A stretch of 64,000 bases of DNA from Candidatus Kryptoniota bacterium (GTDB taxonomy: Bacteria > Bacteroidota > Ignavibacteria > Kryptoniales > JAKASW01), in NCBI GenBank assembly GCA_036567965.1, contig DATCTN010000016.1, positions 1-64,000 of the forward strand, in the 5' to 3' direction. This document shows, piece after piece, positions 54,468-63,247 of this stretch. How positions within the stretch are numbered: the stretch's first letter is position 1; the number at the start of each line of letters is the position of its first letter. The notes under the pieces were generated by a model, which made no database searches, was not told where the DNA came from, and worked only from the letters and a program-made list of their open reading frames with translations. A program made the translations under genes and the position numbers.

Positions 54468-54779
54468 CGGCTGCTACTCTTTCACTGGAAATATTTTCTT
54501 TGATTTTCCACCCACGAGTTTCTCCTTCAAACCTCGAACGCACGGCATTCAAGTTCGGTCTTAGAATGTCTGAGCGTAATATGCTTCGCTAAATCTTTTT
54601 CTTCGCGCGAAAACGACATTCCTTAAATCGACTCATCATCGAGGGCGCGCGATTGATCTCAAAGTTGCCAATGCCGGATGGGGTTACTATCTTGGCATTG
54701 TTATGCAAAATGGGGTTCGTTCAGGATATTTGCCTGATAAAATCAAATCACTTTATGAAAATCAGGAGGTCATGAGGCA
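54468..54779. other. mscL upstream region
   Basis: A 312-bp gap. It contains a CAATGCC ... GGCATTG inverted repeat at about 54670-54703 and an AGGAGG at 54764-54769. No gene is seen. The inverted repeat could be regulatory. Confidence 0.35.
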
Positions 54780-55214
54780 ATGAAAATCTTCGATGAATTC
54801 AAGGAGTTCGCCGTAAAAGGTAATGTTGTTGATATGGCGATCGGCATTGTCATCGGTGCGGCTTTCGGAACGGTGGTGAAATCATCGGTGGACGATATAA
54901 TCACGCCTCCTCTGGGGAGGATCCTCGGGGGAATGGATTTCAGCAATCTCTTCGTCAATCTATCCCCGGGTACGTACAGCTCACTGGCCGCTGCAAAGGC
55001 GGCAGGCGCGGCGACGATAAATTACGGGATATTTCTGAACAGCATCGTTTCGTTCCTGATCGTCGCCTGGGCACTCTTCATGGTCGTGAAACTTATGAAC
55101 AGACTGAAGCGCCAGCAGCCGGCACCGGTATCCAACACCAAGATATGCCCTCATTGCCAATCGAGCATCAATATCAAAGCGTCGAGATGTCCGTTTTGTA
55201 CATCCCAGCTTTGA
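54780..55214 (+). CDS. mscL: Large-conductance mechanosensitive channel MscL with zinc-ribbon tail
   Basis: MKIFDEFKEFAVKGNVVDMA then IGIVIGAAFGTVVKSSVDDI is the conserved N-terminal helix and first membrane helix of MscL. ITPPLGRILGGMDFSNL and the second helix NSIVSFLIVAWALFMVVKLMNRLKR complete the channel. The pentamer opens on hypo-osmotic shock and releases solutes. Unlike E. coli MscL, which ends in a cytoplasmic helical bundle, this one (144 aa) ends with CPHCQSSINIKASRCPFC (123-141), a zinc-ribbon pair following the RQQPAPVSNT linker. AGGAGG is upstream. The zinc-ribbon extension is a variation I associate with some bacterial MscL but is worth noting. Confidence 0.93.
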   Translation: MKIFDEFKEFAVKGNVVDMAIGIVIGAAFGTVVKSSVDDIITPPLGRILGGMDFSNLFVNLSPGTYSSLAAAKAAGAATINYGIFLNSIVSFLIVAWALFMVVKLMNRLKRQQPAPVSNTKICPHCQSSINIKASRCPFCTSQL

Positions 55215-55386
55215 TATACAAGCATGCGGGAGTCTGGAGACCGGAGGCCGCACGAGGATAACAGCCGGTAGGATAAACCTGGTTCTGGATCATCGCTCGG
55301 TTTCCGCGAACAGAGTGGTTGTTCGGATTTCTGTTCAAGTCCGCAAAGACAACATTTCACGCTTTTCAAAACTAGGGAGTTCAGCC

Positions 55387-56262
55387 ATGAGAAGATTTGC
55401 CTTTTTGTTGTTTTCGGTTTGCTGCGCCTTGGGATTGCAGGAGACTGTCGCAGCTCGGCCGGCAGCGGCCGATACTCTTAAGAAGGATTCAATCAACGTA
55501 TGGGTTCCCACCATGGTCACCGGGATAAACGTCAGTCAAATTGCGTTCAGTAACTGGACGCAGGGAGGCTCGAACGCACTCGCGTGGACCGTGACCGCAA
55601 ACCTGGGTTACGATTACAGGGGAGAGATCTGGGGACTTCAGAACCATCTCAAAGCGGCTTACGGGAGCACGAAACTTGGGAGTCAGGGCACCATTACGAC
55701 CGACAACACACTCTTCCTGGAGAACGTATTGACATGCAAGGTCGGCTGGATTGTCAGGCCGTACTTCAGTAACGCTGTGATCACCACCATCACCGCGGGA
55801 TATTCATACGGCGGTCCCCAGCCAGTTTTGATCGCAGACTTCTTCGACCCCGGGTACGTTACGCAAAGTCTCGGGTTCAGCTACAACAAGTTGAGTGACT
55901 TATCGACCCGGCTGGGGGTGGCAACGCAGGAGGTGTTTGCCAACAAGTATCGCCAGTACACCGATGACCCGAACACAACGGACAAGGTGGAAGCTTTTAA
56001 ACTGGAGATCGGATTGGAATCTGTCACCCAGGCGAAACTCCAGATTGCCGACAATATTCTTCTGACGACGGGCCTTACCCTTTTTACTAGGTTCAACAGT
56101 CTGGAAGTCTGGGATGTCAGGTGGGACAATATGATTGCGGCGAAGGTTAATTCCTTTATCAACGTGAACTTCAACTACTTGTTGGTGTATCAGAAGGATC
56201 AATCTCTTACGACGCAGATGAAAGAGGGACTGCAGCTTGGATTGGTGTACACGATATTCTGA
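55387..56262 (+). CDS. DUF3078 family secreted protein
   Basis: The start is ATG 55387 after GGGAG; the upstream extension of the frame lacks a signal. The signal peptide ends near VAARPAAA. The mature protein (about 265 residues) shows the DUF3078 hallmark: QIAFSNWTQGGSNALAWTV then NLGYDYRGEIWGLQNHLKAA YG-type strands, and repeated aromatic-ended beta strands to the final QLGLVYTIF. This suggests an outer-membrane beta-barrel, about 12 strands, of the type common in Bacteroidota. Function is unknown. Confidence 0.82.
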   Translation: MRRFAFLLFSVCCALGLQETVAARPAAADTLKKDSINVWVPTMVTGINVSQIAFSNWTQGGSNALAWTVTANLGYDYRGEIWGLQNHLKAAYGSTKLGSQGTITTDNTLFLENVLTCKVGWIVRPYFSNAVITTITAGYSYGGPQPVLIADFFDPGYVTQSLGFSYNKLSDLSTRLGVATQEVFANKYRQYTDDPNTTDKVEAFKLEIGLESVTQAKLQIADNILLTTGLTLFTRFNSLEVWDVRWDNMIAAKVNSFINVNFNYLLVYQKDQSLTTQMKEGLQLGLVYTIF

Positions 56263-56530
56263 TAAAGCTCCAGTATCTCCAGAGTCTCTCATCGGTATCT
56301 GCGAGAGGGTGTTTCTGTCTGTTTCTTTTGGAAGTTCAAGTATTAGTGAGATCAGTTCTGCCCGGTTTCCTCATTCAGCTCAAGAGCCGGTTTCCACGGA
56401 GTCACATGTTCGTCATCTTCTCACTCCTGGTATGAGCACCACCCGCGCGAAGCTTGATAATCAAATGTCGCGCTCATGAGGTGCCCCCAAAACAATCCGG
56501 TGTTGTAGCAGTAAGTCTTAGGCGAGCGTA

Positions 56531-56563
56531 TAAAAAAATGCCCCGTGCATACTGACGGGGCAA
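56531..56563 (-). terminator. Rho-independent terminator of gene 56584
   Basis: On the minus strand TGCCCCGTCAGTATGCACGG then GGCATTTTTTTA: an eight- to nine-base stem followed by seven T. It starts 21 bases after the stop codon at 56584. Confidence 0.85.
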
Positions 56564-56583
56564 TGAAGTGATAATAATCAGGA

Positions 56584-57075
56584 TTAAAAGGACCAATTGA
56601 CGATCGGGAACACTGGCATGAATCCGCCAGTCTTGATGATGTTTATGATTCCAATCTGGAGACCTTTCATGCTCCCGGCATAGTTCACAAGGCCGAGCTG
56701 AAATCCGCTGACATGAGAACCAGAATTGAACCAGCCCCACTGTAGTCCCTCAACGTTTTTGTCGGTCAGGTTCAGGGCGCTGCCCTGGAAACCGACGAAG
56801 TCCCCGTCACAAATATTCACGAAGCCAAACTGCAGTCCGGTGAATCCGCCCGTGCCGATACCGTTGACCAGCCCCCAATCCAATCCGACCATTGATACAT
56901 TGTTGCCATATATGAGATTCAGGCGTAGGCCCGCGATCGAATTGCTCTCCGGAAAAATCTGGATGGGATTGAACAAAGCGATGTTGATCGGCCTGGTCTG
57001 CGCAGCACTCAAGGATGGCAAAATAAGGACCGCGATTAGGAGGGCCCCAAAGACTCGAAAGAACTTCGTCTTCAT
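56584..57075 (-). CDS. Surface-repeat protein (LA_2272-like)
   Basis: AAAGGAG precedes the ATG. The 163-residue protein has a signal peptide (cut near LPSLSAAQ). The mature part consists of five or six repeats of 17-20 residues with the pattern GLxxGxVN / GLQWGWFN / GFQLGLVNYAG / GLQIGIINI. This is the short beta-repeat of proteins annotated LA_2272-type surface repeats in Leptospira and Bacteroidota. It probably forms a small beta-structure at the outer membrane. Function is unknown. Confidence 0.7.
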   Translation of the reverse strand: MKTKFFRVFGALLIAVLILPSLSAAQTRPINIALFNPIQIFPESNSIAGLRLNLIYGNNVSMVGLDWGLVNGIGTGGFTGLQFGFVNICDGDFVGFQGSALNLTDKNVEGLQWGWFNSGSHVSGFQLGLVNYAGSMKGLQIGIINIIKTGGFMPVFPIVNWSF

Positions 57076-57491
57076 GATTTTCTCCTTTTGCTATTTACAC
57101 ATAAATATACCAGCCGAAAGGACGTTTCACAATCTGAGTGCTTTAATGTCCATCCCATCTTGCTGGAGCCTCCACGCAGTGCAGGGTTCACCCGGCAGGG
57201 TGCAGTAACTGCCAATGTTCTTTTCGCTAAGTGTCGCCCAGCGAAGAGACCTAGTAAAAACTTGAATGCGTCGCACCTTCTCGTGGCAATATTTCCGGAG
57301 CATGGGCACTGCATCTGTTTCCCTTTATTTTCGGGAAAACGACTTCTTGTCATTCTGCTGAATGTCGATGCCACGCGCTTGATCTTCGAGTTGCCAATGC
57401 GAAATCGGACCGCTAACATTTAACGTCCCTCCAAGAACCGAGCGAGTGTTATATTAGTGAATTAAGAATCACCTGGTCCAAGGAGACAACA
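57076..57491. other. Divergent spacer
   Basis: It lies between the minus-strand surface-repeat gene and the plus-strand gene at 57492. No repeat of the window's families is present. TTATAT near 57448 may be a -10 element for the plus-strand gene, but no good -35 is seen. Confidence 0.3.
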
Positions 57492-58232
57492 ATGGGCAAG
57501 AAGGCACAAAGTAAAAGCAAGGCTCCGATACCACAGAATGGGAAATCTTCACTCAAGCCACCGTACATCAAGAAAGTCGGAGAACGAGGAATGATTGCTA
57601 TCTGGGTGGTCGACGGGACTTACGTGAGGACACATCTCGATGAAGAGTTTACAAACTTCGGCCAACACTATGCTTTCGAATGTATTCCGAAGGATGAATT
57701 TTGGCTCGATAAGGAGGCAACGGAGCACGAACAGAGCTTCTTCATCGACCATCTGCTGGTTGAACACAGATTGATGGAGAAGGGTGTTCCCTATGACGCT
57801 GCGCTGGAGGCTGCCGATAAGAAAGAGAGGGCAGAGCGTAAGAGAGCGGGTGATATTAAAAAGCTTACACGCGGAGGCAATCTTCCTGATTCAACAAAAG
57901 TGCACGTGCGGCTCTGGAAGAAATTAGAAACTGGAATCAGTGTTTGGATCATCAATGGCAGGTTAGTGAGAAGCGTCTTCGACATTGATTTTACCGAAGG
58001 CGGGCACGATTACGTGTATGAGTTTGTGCCTCAGAATGAAGTATGGATTGATGATGATCTTGAAGAAGTGGAGCGCCCCTATGTTCTTCTTCACGAGCTG
58101 CACGAGCGGAACTTGATGGCGAAAGGATGGACATACAGCAAAGCGCACGAGGATTCAAGCAAGATTGAGTATTACTGTCGCCATCATCCCAACGAGTTGC
58201 ACTCGAAGCTGGCAGATGAAGGGTGGGAATGA
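57492..58232 (+). CDS. Protein with an internal tandem duplication, unknown function
   Basis: AAGGAGACAAC precedes the ATG. The 246-residue protein contains two related halves. One spans about 30-120 (IAIWVVDGTYVRTHLDEEFT, GQHYAFECIPKDEFWLDKEA, FIDHLLVEHRLMEKGVPYDA) and the other about 145-235 (ISVWIINGRLVRSVFDIDFT, GHDYVYEFVPQNEVWIDDDL, VLLHELHERNLMAKGWTYSK). The conserved theme is H(E/L)LxE(H/R)xLMxKGxxYxxA with upstream FxPxxE(F/V)WxD. The HELHER motif recalls but does not match HExxH. I know no function for this domain. The N-terminus is Lys/Ser-rich. Confidence 0.65.
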   Translation: MGKKAQSKSKAPIPQNGKSSLKPPYIKKVGERGMIAIWVVDGTYVRTHLDEEFTNFGQHYAFECIPKDEFWLDKEATEHEQSFFIDHLLVEHRLMEKGVPYDAALEAADKKERAERKRAGDIKKLTRGGNLPDSTKVHVRLWKKLETGISVWIINGRLVRSVFDIDFTEGGHDYVYEFVPQNEVWIDDDLEEVERPYVLLHELHERNLMAKGWTYSKAHEDSSKIEYYCRHHPNELHSKLADEGWE

Positions 58233-58548
58233 GAGGATGTTTCTTGTTTGAGCGCGCGTTCCCTAGTCGCATCGGGATAATCACACCATGGTGCTGATGC
58301 TGATTCGCACAACTGACTTCTTCGGTGAATCGTGCCTAGCCGCGGTTGTTCTCTTAATCTTAGGTCCGTAGAATCGTCAAAATTTCCCCATCTGGGGAGG
58401 TTAGAATGATTTTTATTGAAATAATCCGGCCTGTTGTGTATAATTTCCACGCGGCAAGAAATGGTCGAGCTTCTCAACTCAAGTGGTCAATCCGACCTAA
58501 CGACCGTATGTTTATCTATTAAGATCGAGACAAATACAGAGCGAGGAA
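58233..58548. other. ROK gene upstream region
   Basis: A 316-bp gap holding a CCCCA-TC-TGGGG palindrome at 58386-58397 and the promoter 58416-58444. No gene or repeat is seen. Confidence 0.35.
58416..58444 (+). promoter_or_regulatory. Predicted promoter of the ROK regulator
   Basis: TTGAAA (58416-58421), a 17-base spacer and a perfect TATAAT (58439-58444). The transcript would have a leader of about 100 bases before the ATG at 58549. Confidence 0.55.
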
Positions 58549-59778
58549 ATGCAAACAGGTGATCTGAAGTTAGTAAAGAGTATCAACGACCGACTCGTCC
58601 TTAATTTGATCAGGACGAATCGAATCATTTCGAGTTCAGATCTTGTCAAGGTCACGGGTATGAGACCGTCGACAATCTTCAACATACTGAACGACCTGTC
58701 TGCGAAGTCCATGGTGATCAACCTTGGCAAGGGCGAGTCGACGGAAAAGGGCGGCAAGAAGCCGTACCTTTGGAGTTTGAATAAAGACGCTGCGTACGCC
58801 ATCGGTTTGGATTTTGAAATCGGTCAGCTCACTGCAGTCGTTCTTGATTTCAGTGCCGACATCGTAGCAAAGAAGACCTATAAGGTCGAGGAGTTCGAAT
58901 CTCTCGACGAATTAGTCAAACAGATTATTATGATAGTGGATGACGTCCTTGCCGACTCAAAAGCAGAAGGAAGCAAGGTGATCGGAATGGGTATCGCCGT
59001 TGCCGGGATAGTGAACAGCGAGACTGGCGTCGCCGTCATGACGAGTGTTTTTCAACAGATGAACGTGCCATTCCTTTCCGCACTGAAGAAGCATTACTCT
59101 TTTCCGATCGTAGTAGAGAACAACGCGAATGCTTCAGCTGTTGGCGACAAGTGGGTTGGAGTTGCGAAGGAAAGCAAGAATTGTATGACGGTGCTTGTCG
59201 AGTTCGATAAAATATTCCGCGGAATGGGTATCGGGTTGATAATCAACGAGGAGCTCTACCATGGTTCCTCCTTCAGCGCGGGCGAGATCAACTCACCTCT
59301 CTTGAACCTCAGGGAAATGCTGGACAATGTCAGGAATCTCCTCTCCAAGGGGGCAATCCTGAAACAGTACGAGTCCACGCCCGATCTCATTGATGTCAAC
59401 ATCATGATCGACGCTGCCAAACAAGGTGACGAAGTTGCTCTTGCGTTTTTCAAGCGGTTGGGTTACTTGATAGGGAGAAGTATAAGCGGCTACATCGCGG
59501 TTCTAAATCCTGACATGTTAATTATATCGGGAGACATTGCCGAGCTGGGCGAGATCATTGCAGCGCCCGTAAAAAGCAGCATCGACCTTCAGGTTCTTTC
59601 AATCACAAGTGAGACATTGAGTGTAGTGACAAGCTCGCATGGTCATTATTCCGTTGCAATGGGAGCGGCATCCATCATCCTTAGCAATCATTTCAAAGTA
59701 CCTAACGTCAGGATGATAAGTTTCGGAGCGGCTGGCAGAGGAGCTAAAAAGGTTTCTTCTGCTCGGCGTGCCTCCTGA
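58549..59778 (+). CDS. ROK-family transcriptional regulator (NagC/XylR type)
   Basis: GAGG lies upstream of the ATG. The N-terminal winged helix (about 15-70: LNLIRTNRIISSSDLVKVTG, RPSTIFNILNDLSAKSMVI) is followed by a ROK sugar-kinase fold: YAIGLDFEIGQLTAVVLDFS, GMGIAVAGIVNSETGV, VVENNANASAVGDKWVG, FRGMGIGLIINEELYHGSSF and SAGEINSP. The ROK zinc site CxCGxxGC is absent, and the usual GEIGH is changed to GEINS, so kinase activity is unlikely and sugar sensing more probable. Its neighbour on the right is a NagB-PIG-L enzyme, so it likely senses an amino-sugar phosphate and controls that gene and perhaps the TonB receptor. Confidence 0.88.
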   Translation: MQTGDLKLVKSINDRLVLNLIRTNRIISSSDLVKVTGMRPSTIFNILNDLSAKSMVINLGKGESTEKGGKKPYLWSLNKDAAYAIGLDFEIGQLTAVVLDFSADIVAKKTYKVEEFESLDELVKQIIMIVDDVLADSKAEGSKVIGMGIAVAGIVNSETGVAVMTSVFQQMNVPFLSALKKHYSFPIVVENNANASAVGDKWVGVAKESKNCMTVLVEFDKIFRGMGIGLIINEELYHGSSFSAGEINSPLLNLREMLDNVRNLLSKGAILKQYESTPDLIDVNIMIDAAKQGDEVALAFFKRLGYLIGRSISGYIAVLNPDMLIISGDIAELGEIIAAPVKSSIDLQVLSITSETLSVVTSSHGHYSVAMGAASIILSNHFKVPNVRMISFGAAGRGAKKVSSARRAS

Positions 59779-60223
59779 TCCACACTCCTTTTACCTGCAC
59801 ATTGCCTTAGACATCTATCCGGTATGTTTTCTTATCGAGTAAATGAGTGCTACAGCTTGAATGATCTTGAACTCGCTGCATTCTAAGACGAATTGATATG
59901 TCTAATTTCTTGCAAAAAAGCGGTGGCCTGGAAATCCGTCCCGAGGCTGGCCTAAGCTTCGCGAAGAGAGGCTCCTGTTCCAAACGAAGAAAGTTTTTCT
60001 TGCAAATAAACCGACCACTACGTAGATTTAGAATAGGAGATCACCAGCGAGTTTGACTGATGAGATACCGCGGAAGTTGCTGGGCAGTCCTGCGGCCGAT
60101 GGGGCGGCTCGACGTCAGCCCCCGAATCCTTGTATCCTCCAATTTGTTATGATGTCGGGATTGATTCCCTAAGAATGATCCGGTGATTTTTCTTGGCAAT
60201 GTAGAAAGGATGGAATCTAGAGA
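59779..60223. other. nagB upstream region
   Basis: This 445-bp gap contains no gene, repeat-family member or convincing -35/-10 pair. AAAGGA at 60205-60210 is the probable Shine-Dalgarno of the TTG start at 60224. Confidence 0.3.
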
Positions 60224-62599
60224 TTGAAAAAAACAGACTCTACGAGGAGAGAAAAAACAGAAAGCACCTTCTCGAAAGTTGAGTTGCAGGCCCTTGCGGT
60301 CTCAGGTGAGAAGCTGAGCTACTCGCCGGCAGAGAAGATCGGAGTGATCGTGGTCGACAACTTTCCCATGCTCGGTAAACTGACTGCCTTGAGATTCCTT
60401 GAGTGGATGCAGGATAATGCGGGCGGAACAGTCTCCCTTCCTACTGGAAAGACCCCCGAGCATTTTATCAAGTGGGTCTCGCATTATCTTGATAACTGGG
60501 GCGACGACTCCTTGAAGAAAGATCTTGAGGCCAACGGCGTCGACCCTTCGCGGAAACCTGATGTGAAATCTCTCCACTTCGTCCAGATAGATGAATTCTA
60601 TCCGATAAATCCTGAACAGCAGAACAGCTTCTATTATTATGTGAACAAATTTTATATAAAGCCGTTTGGATTCGACCCGAAGAGAAGTATGCTTATCGAC
60701 TGCAGCAAAATCGGACTCCCCGACGGCAAGAAGCTCGATGATGTCTGGCCCGACAACAAAGTGGATCTGACACTGAGGTTTCGACAGCCGAAGACAGCGC
60801 AGGACCGCCTTCAGCAAGCCGTTCTCGAAAATGTGGACCAGTGGTGTGCGGACTACGAGGAAGGAATCCGTGCCCTCGGAGGGATTGGCTTCTTCCTGGG
60901 CGGAATCGGACCCGACGGCCATATCGGTTTTAATATTCGCGGGTCTGATCTAAACTCAACGACAAGACTGACACCGACCAATTACGAGACGCAGGCAGCA
61001 GCGGCGACTGATCTGGGGGGCATAGAGGTGTCCAGGAACAGACACGTAATAACGATAGGGCTGAGCACGATCACCCGGAACCCCGATTGCACTGCCATAA
61101 TAATGGCTGCCGGCGAGGCAAAAGCACAGGTGGTCGCGAACGCGATTCAACATCCGAAGCATGTTCGATATCCGGCCACCGTTCTTCAGTCGCTTACTAA
61201 CGCGCGTTTCTATTTAACAAGAGGCGCCGCTAAGTTGCTGGATGAAAGACGATATGAGGGTTTGGTCGGGAAGAAGACGATATCCGATCAGGAGACCGAA
61301 GAGATTGTCATAAACCTCGCCGTTGAGAAGAGAAAGAGGATTAGAGATCTCACGCGAGCCGATTTCGAAAGTAACAGGCTTTCTTCAGAGCTGCTGCGAA
61401 AACGGCCCGATGGCATTGACGCGATAACCGCCTGTATAGAGAAGAACATCGTTGAGCGAATCGCGGTCGGGAGCAAATCCGAACTTAACACCGTGTTTCT
61501 TCACACTGAGCCGCACCATGATGATATAATGCTAGGCTATCTGGCATACGTCGTCCGGAGGACGCGCGATGCTTCAAACAGGCACACGTTCCTCACGCTA
61601 ACGAGCGGATTCAACTCGGTGACGAATGAATACATGCTGGAGCAGTTGAGAAATCTTAAATACTTCCTTAACCGCGGAATGTTCGACAAGCTCTTCTCTG
61701 AAAACTACTTTACCGCCAATGACGATCACAAGAGCAACCGGGACGTGTGGCAGTACCTGGACGGGGTGGCAGAGAACAATCCCCATACGAAACGCGAAGG
61801 AGAAGCGAGAAGACTTCTCCGGAACCTGACAACATTGTTCGAAGATGACAGCAGCGAAAATATTCTTCACCGGATAGACGAATTGATAAATTATTTCGAG
61901 ACACAGTACCCGGGCAAAAAGGACCTGCCTCATATTCAGCGTCTTAAAGGGATGGTCCGCGAATGGGAGGCTGAATGCCTCTGGGGATATTTCGGATTTA
62001 ATTCGCCGTCAATCGTGCACGCGCGCCTCGGCTTTTACAAGGGGGACGTCTTTACGGAAGAACCCGAAATCGGGAGAGATGTCGTACCGGTCCTGGGCAT
62101 TTTGCGTGAAGTCAAACCTGACATCGTGGGTGTTGCCCTTGATCCGGAGGCGAGCGGACCGGATACCCACTACAAAGTTCTTCAGGTCATGGCGGAAGCT
62201 CTGAAGATGTATCAGAAAGAAACGGGAAAAGATAACATTAAGGTGATCGGGTATAGAAACATCTGGTACCGCTTCCATCCATCCGAGTCGAATGTATATG
62301 TACCGGTATCTCTCAACATGCTTTCGGTTCTCAACGATTCCTTCATGAACGCGTTTGCGTCGCAGCGTGGCGCCTCATTTCCGAGCTACGAATATGACGG
62401 ACCGTTCTCGGAGCTTGCACAGAAGATTCAGGTTGAGCAATACAGGATTTTGAAAACCTGTCTGGGCCGCGAATACTTCAACGAACATGTAAGTCCGTTG
62501 ATTCGTGCTACAAGAGGGTTCGTATTCGTGAAAGCGATGACTCTGAACGAGTTTTACGAAACCTGCATGGCACTGAGGAAATCGACGGAGAATATCTAA
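60224..62599 (+). CDS. nagB: Glucosamine-6-phosphate deaminase fused to a PIG-L deacetylase
   Basis: The start is TTG at 60224; the next in-frame ATG is beyond conserved sequence. Residues about 45-370 are NagB: SLPTGKTPEHFIKW (phosphate loop), VQIDEFYPI (catalytic Asp), GGIGPDGHIGFNIRG (catalytic Asp/His) and VTRG-type end (FYLTRGAAKLL). Residues about 420-780 are a PIG-L/LmbE deacetylase: FLHTEPHHDDIMLG with the HxDD zinc motif, and IVGVALDPEASGPDTHYKVL later. NagB converts GlcN-6-P to fructose-6-P and ammonia; PIG-L enzymes remove N-acetyl groups, so the fusion could act on GlcNAc-type substrates in two steps. Such fusions are known in Bacteroidota. Both sets of active-site residues look intact. 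Confidence 0.88.
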   Translation: MKKTDSTRREKTESTFSKVELQALAVSGEKLSYSPAEKIGVIVVDNFPMLGKLTALRFLEWMQDNAGGTVSLPTGKTPEHFIKWVSHYLDNWGDDSLKKDLEANGVDPSRKPDVKSLHFVQIDEFYPINPEQQNSFYYYVNKFYIKPFGFDPKRSMLIDCSKIGLPDGKKLDDVWPDNKVDLTLRFRQPKTAQDRLQQAVLENVDQWCADYEEGIRALGGIGFFLGGIGPDGHIGFNIRGSDLNSTTRLTPTNYETQAAAATDLGGIEVSRNRHVITIGLSTITRNPDCTAIIMAAGEAKAQVVANAIQHPKHVRYPATVLQSLTNARFYLTRGAAKLLDERRYEGLVGKKTISDQETEEIVINLAVEKRKRIRDLTRADFESNRLSSELLRKRPDGIDAITACIEKNIVERIAVGSKSELNTVFLHTEPHHDDIMLGYLAYVVRRTRDASNRHTFLTLTSGFNSVTNEYMLEQLRNLKYFLNRGMFDKLFSENYFTANDDHKSNRDVWQYLDGVAENNPHTKREGEARRLLRNLTTLFEDDSSENILHRIDELINYFETQYPGKKDLPHIQRLKGMVREWEAECLWGYFGFNSPSIVHARLGFYKGDVFTEEPEIGRDVVPVLGILREVKPDIVGVALDPEASGPDTHYKVLQVMAEALKMYQKETGKDNIKVIGYRNIWYRFHPSESNVYVPVSLNMLSVLNDSFMNAFASQRGASFPSYEYDGPFSELAQKIQVEQYRILKTCLGREYFNEHVSPLIRATRGFVFVKAMTLNEFYETCMALRKSTENI

Positions 62600-62972
62600 G
62601 CAGAAAGTTCCGCCCAGGTAAGCCGCTTCGAATCTGTAAAAGAAATCCTCCTATCCAATCGGTTGAATCCAATCGTAGAGGAGATGAGGGGAGAACAAAA
62701 TCTTTTCTCCACGCCTCTGTGCCTCTCGTCGATTAATTCGGGCGTCGAAGGCAAGCGGGAAGTGCAAGCCTGAGAGTGACCCTTACCCGGCGACGATCAG
62801 GTCCGTCAGCCTGGACTCGATTTTGCGAATGTCGACATGAGGCCTTCCGTGTCCCTAGCTTCAGAATTTAATTTCTTCAGAAAAAAAATCAACAAACCTA
62901 TCCGCTTGAAAACAAGGGTGCGCGCAACGGTGAAACCGGCCTAAATTGTCCCCATTCCAGCCAAGGCGGCAC

Positions 62973-63001
62973 TTGACAATCAACCCATGATTGTCTAATA
63001 T
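62973..63001 (+). promoter_or_regulatory. Promoter with a perfect inverted repeat in its spacer
   Basis: TTGACA (62973-62978), 17 bases, TAATAT (62996-63001). The dyad GACAATCA-ACCCA-TGATTGTC (62975-62995) fills the spacer exactly and overlaps the -35 box, an arrangement typical of a repressor or MerR-like activator site. It would control the TonB-receptor gene 63248, leaving a leader of about 240 bases. The nearby ROK regulator is the obvious candidate binder, but this is inference. Confidence 0.6.
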
Positions 63002-63017
63002 TGTTTGGTTTGTTCGT

Positions 63018-63058
63018 GCTCCCGACAAACAGGCGGTCGTTTCGAAGACTGCGGGAGC
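63018..63058 (+). other. Hairpin in the 5' leader of the TonB-receptor gene
   Basis: GCTCCCG (63018-63024) pairs perfectly with CGGGAGC (63052-63058), enclosing a smaller CGGTC/GACTG stem. It begins about ten bases after the predicted transcription start. It could stabilise the message or be part of an RNA regulator; no known riboswitch consensus is recognised. Confidence 0.4.
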
Positions 63059-63247
63059 GGGAAGTCACATCGCCTTTCACACCGGTCAAGGCGAAATCCC
63101 GTACCACGATTTTGGGCGCACGATGACCTTGGCAAAGGATTAAAGCGCGGGAGCGAGGAACTAGTGACAAGGCAGATCCGTCCGATGCGAATCTAAGAAG
63201 TTGCGTACATGCATTTTCCAATCTTGAGTTTTCGAAGGGAAGGAAGT

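Larger units (their letters stand above)
62600..63247. other. Promoter and leader region of the TonB receptor gene
   Basis: The first part (62690-62735) has a relic of the 'CCTCTGTGCCTCTCGTCGATTAA' repeat. The second holds the promoter/operator at 62973-63001 and a structured leader. No gene is supported; a plus-strand frame at 63005-63196 has no start signal. Confidence 0.5.
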
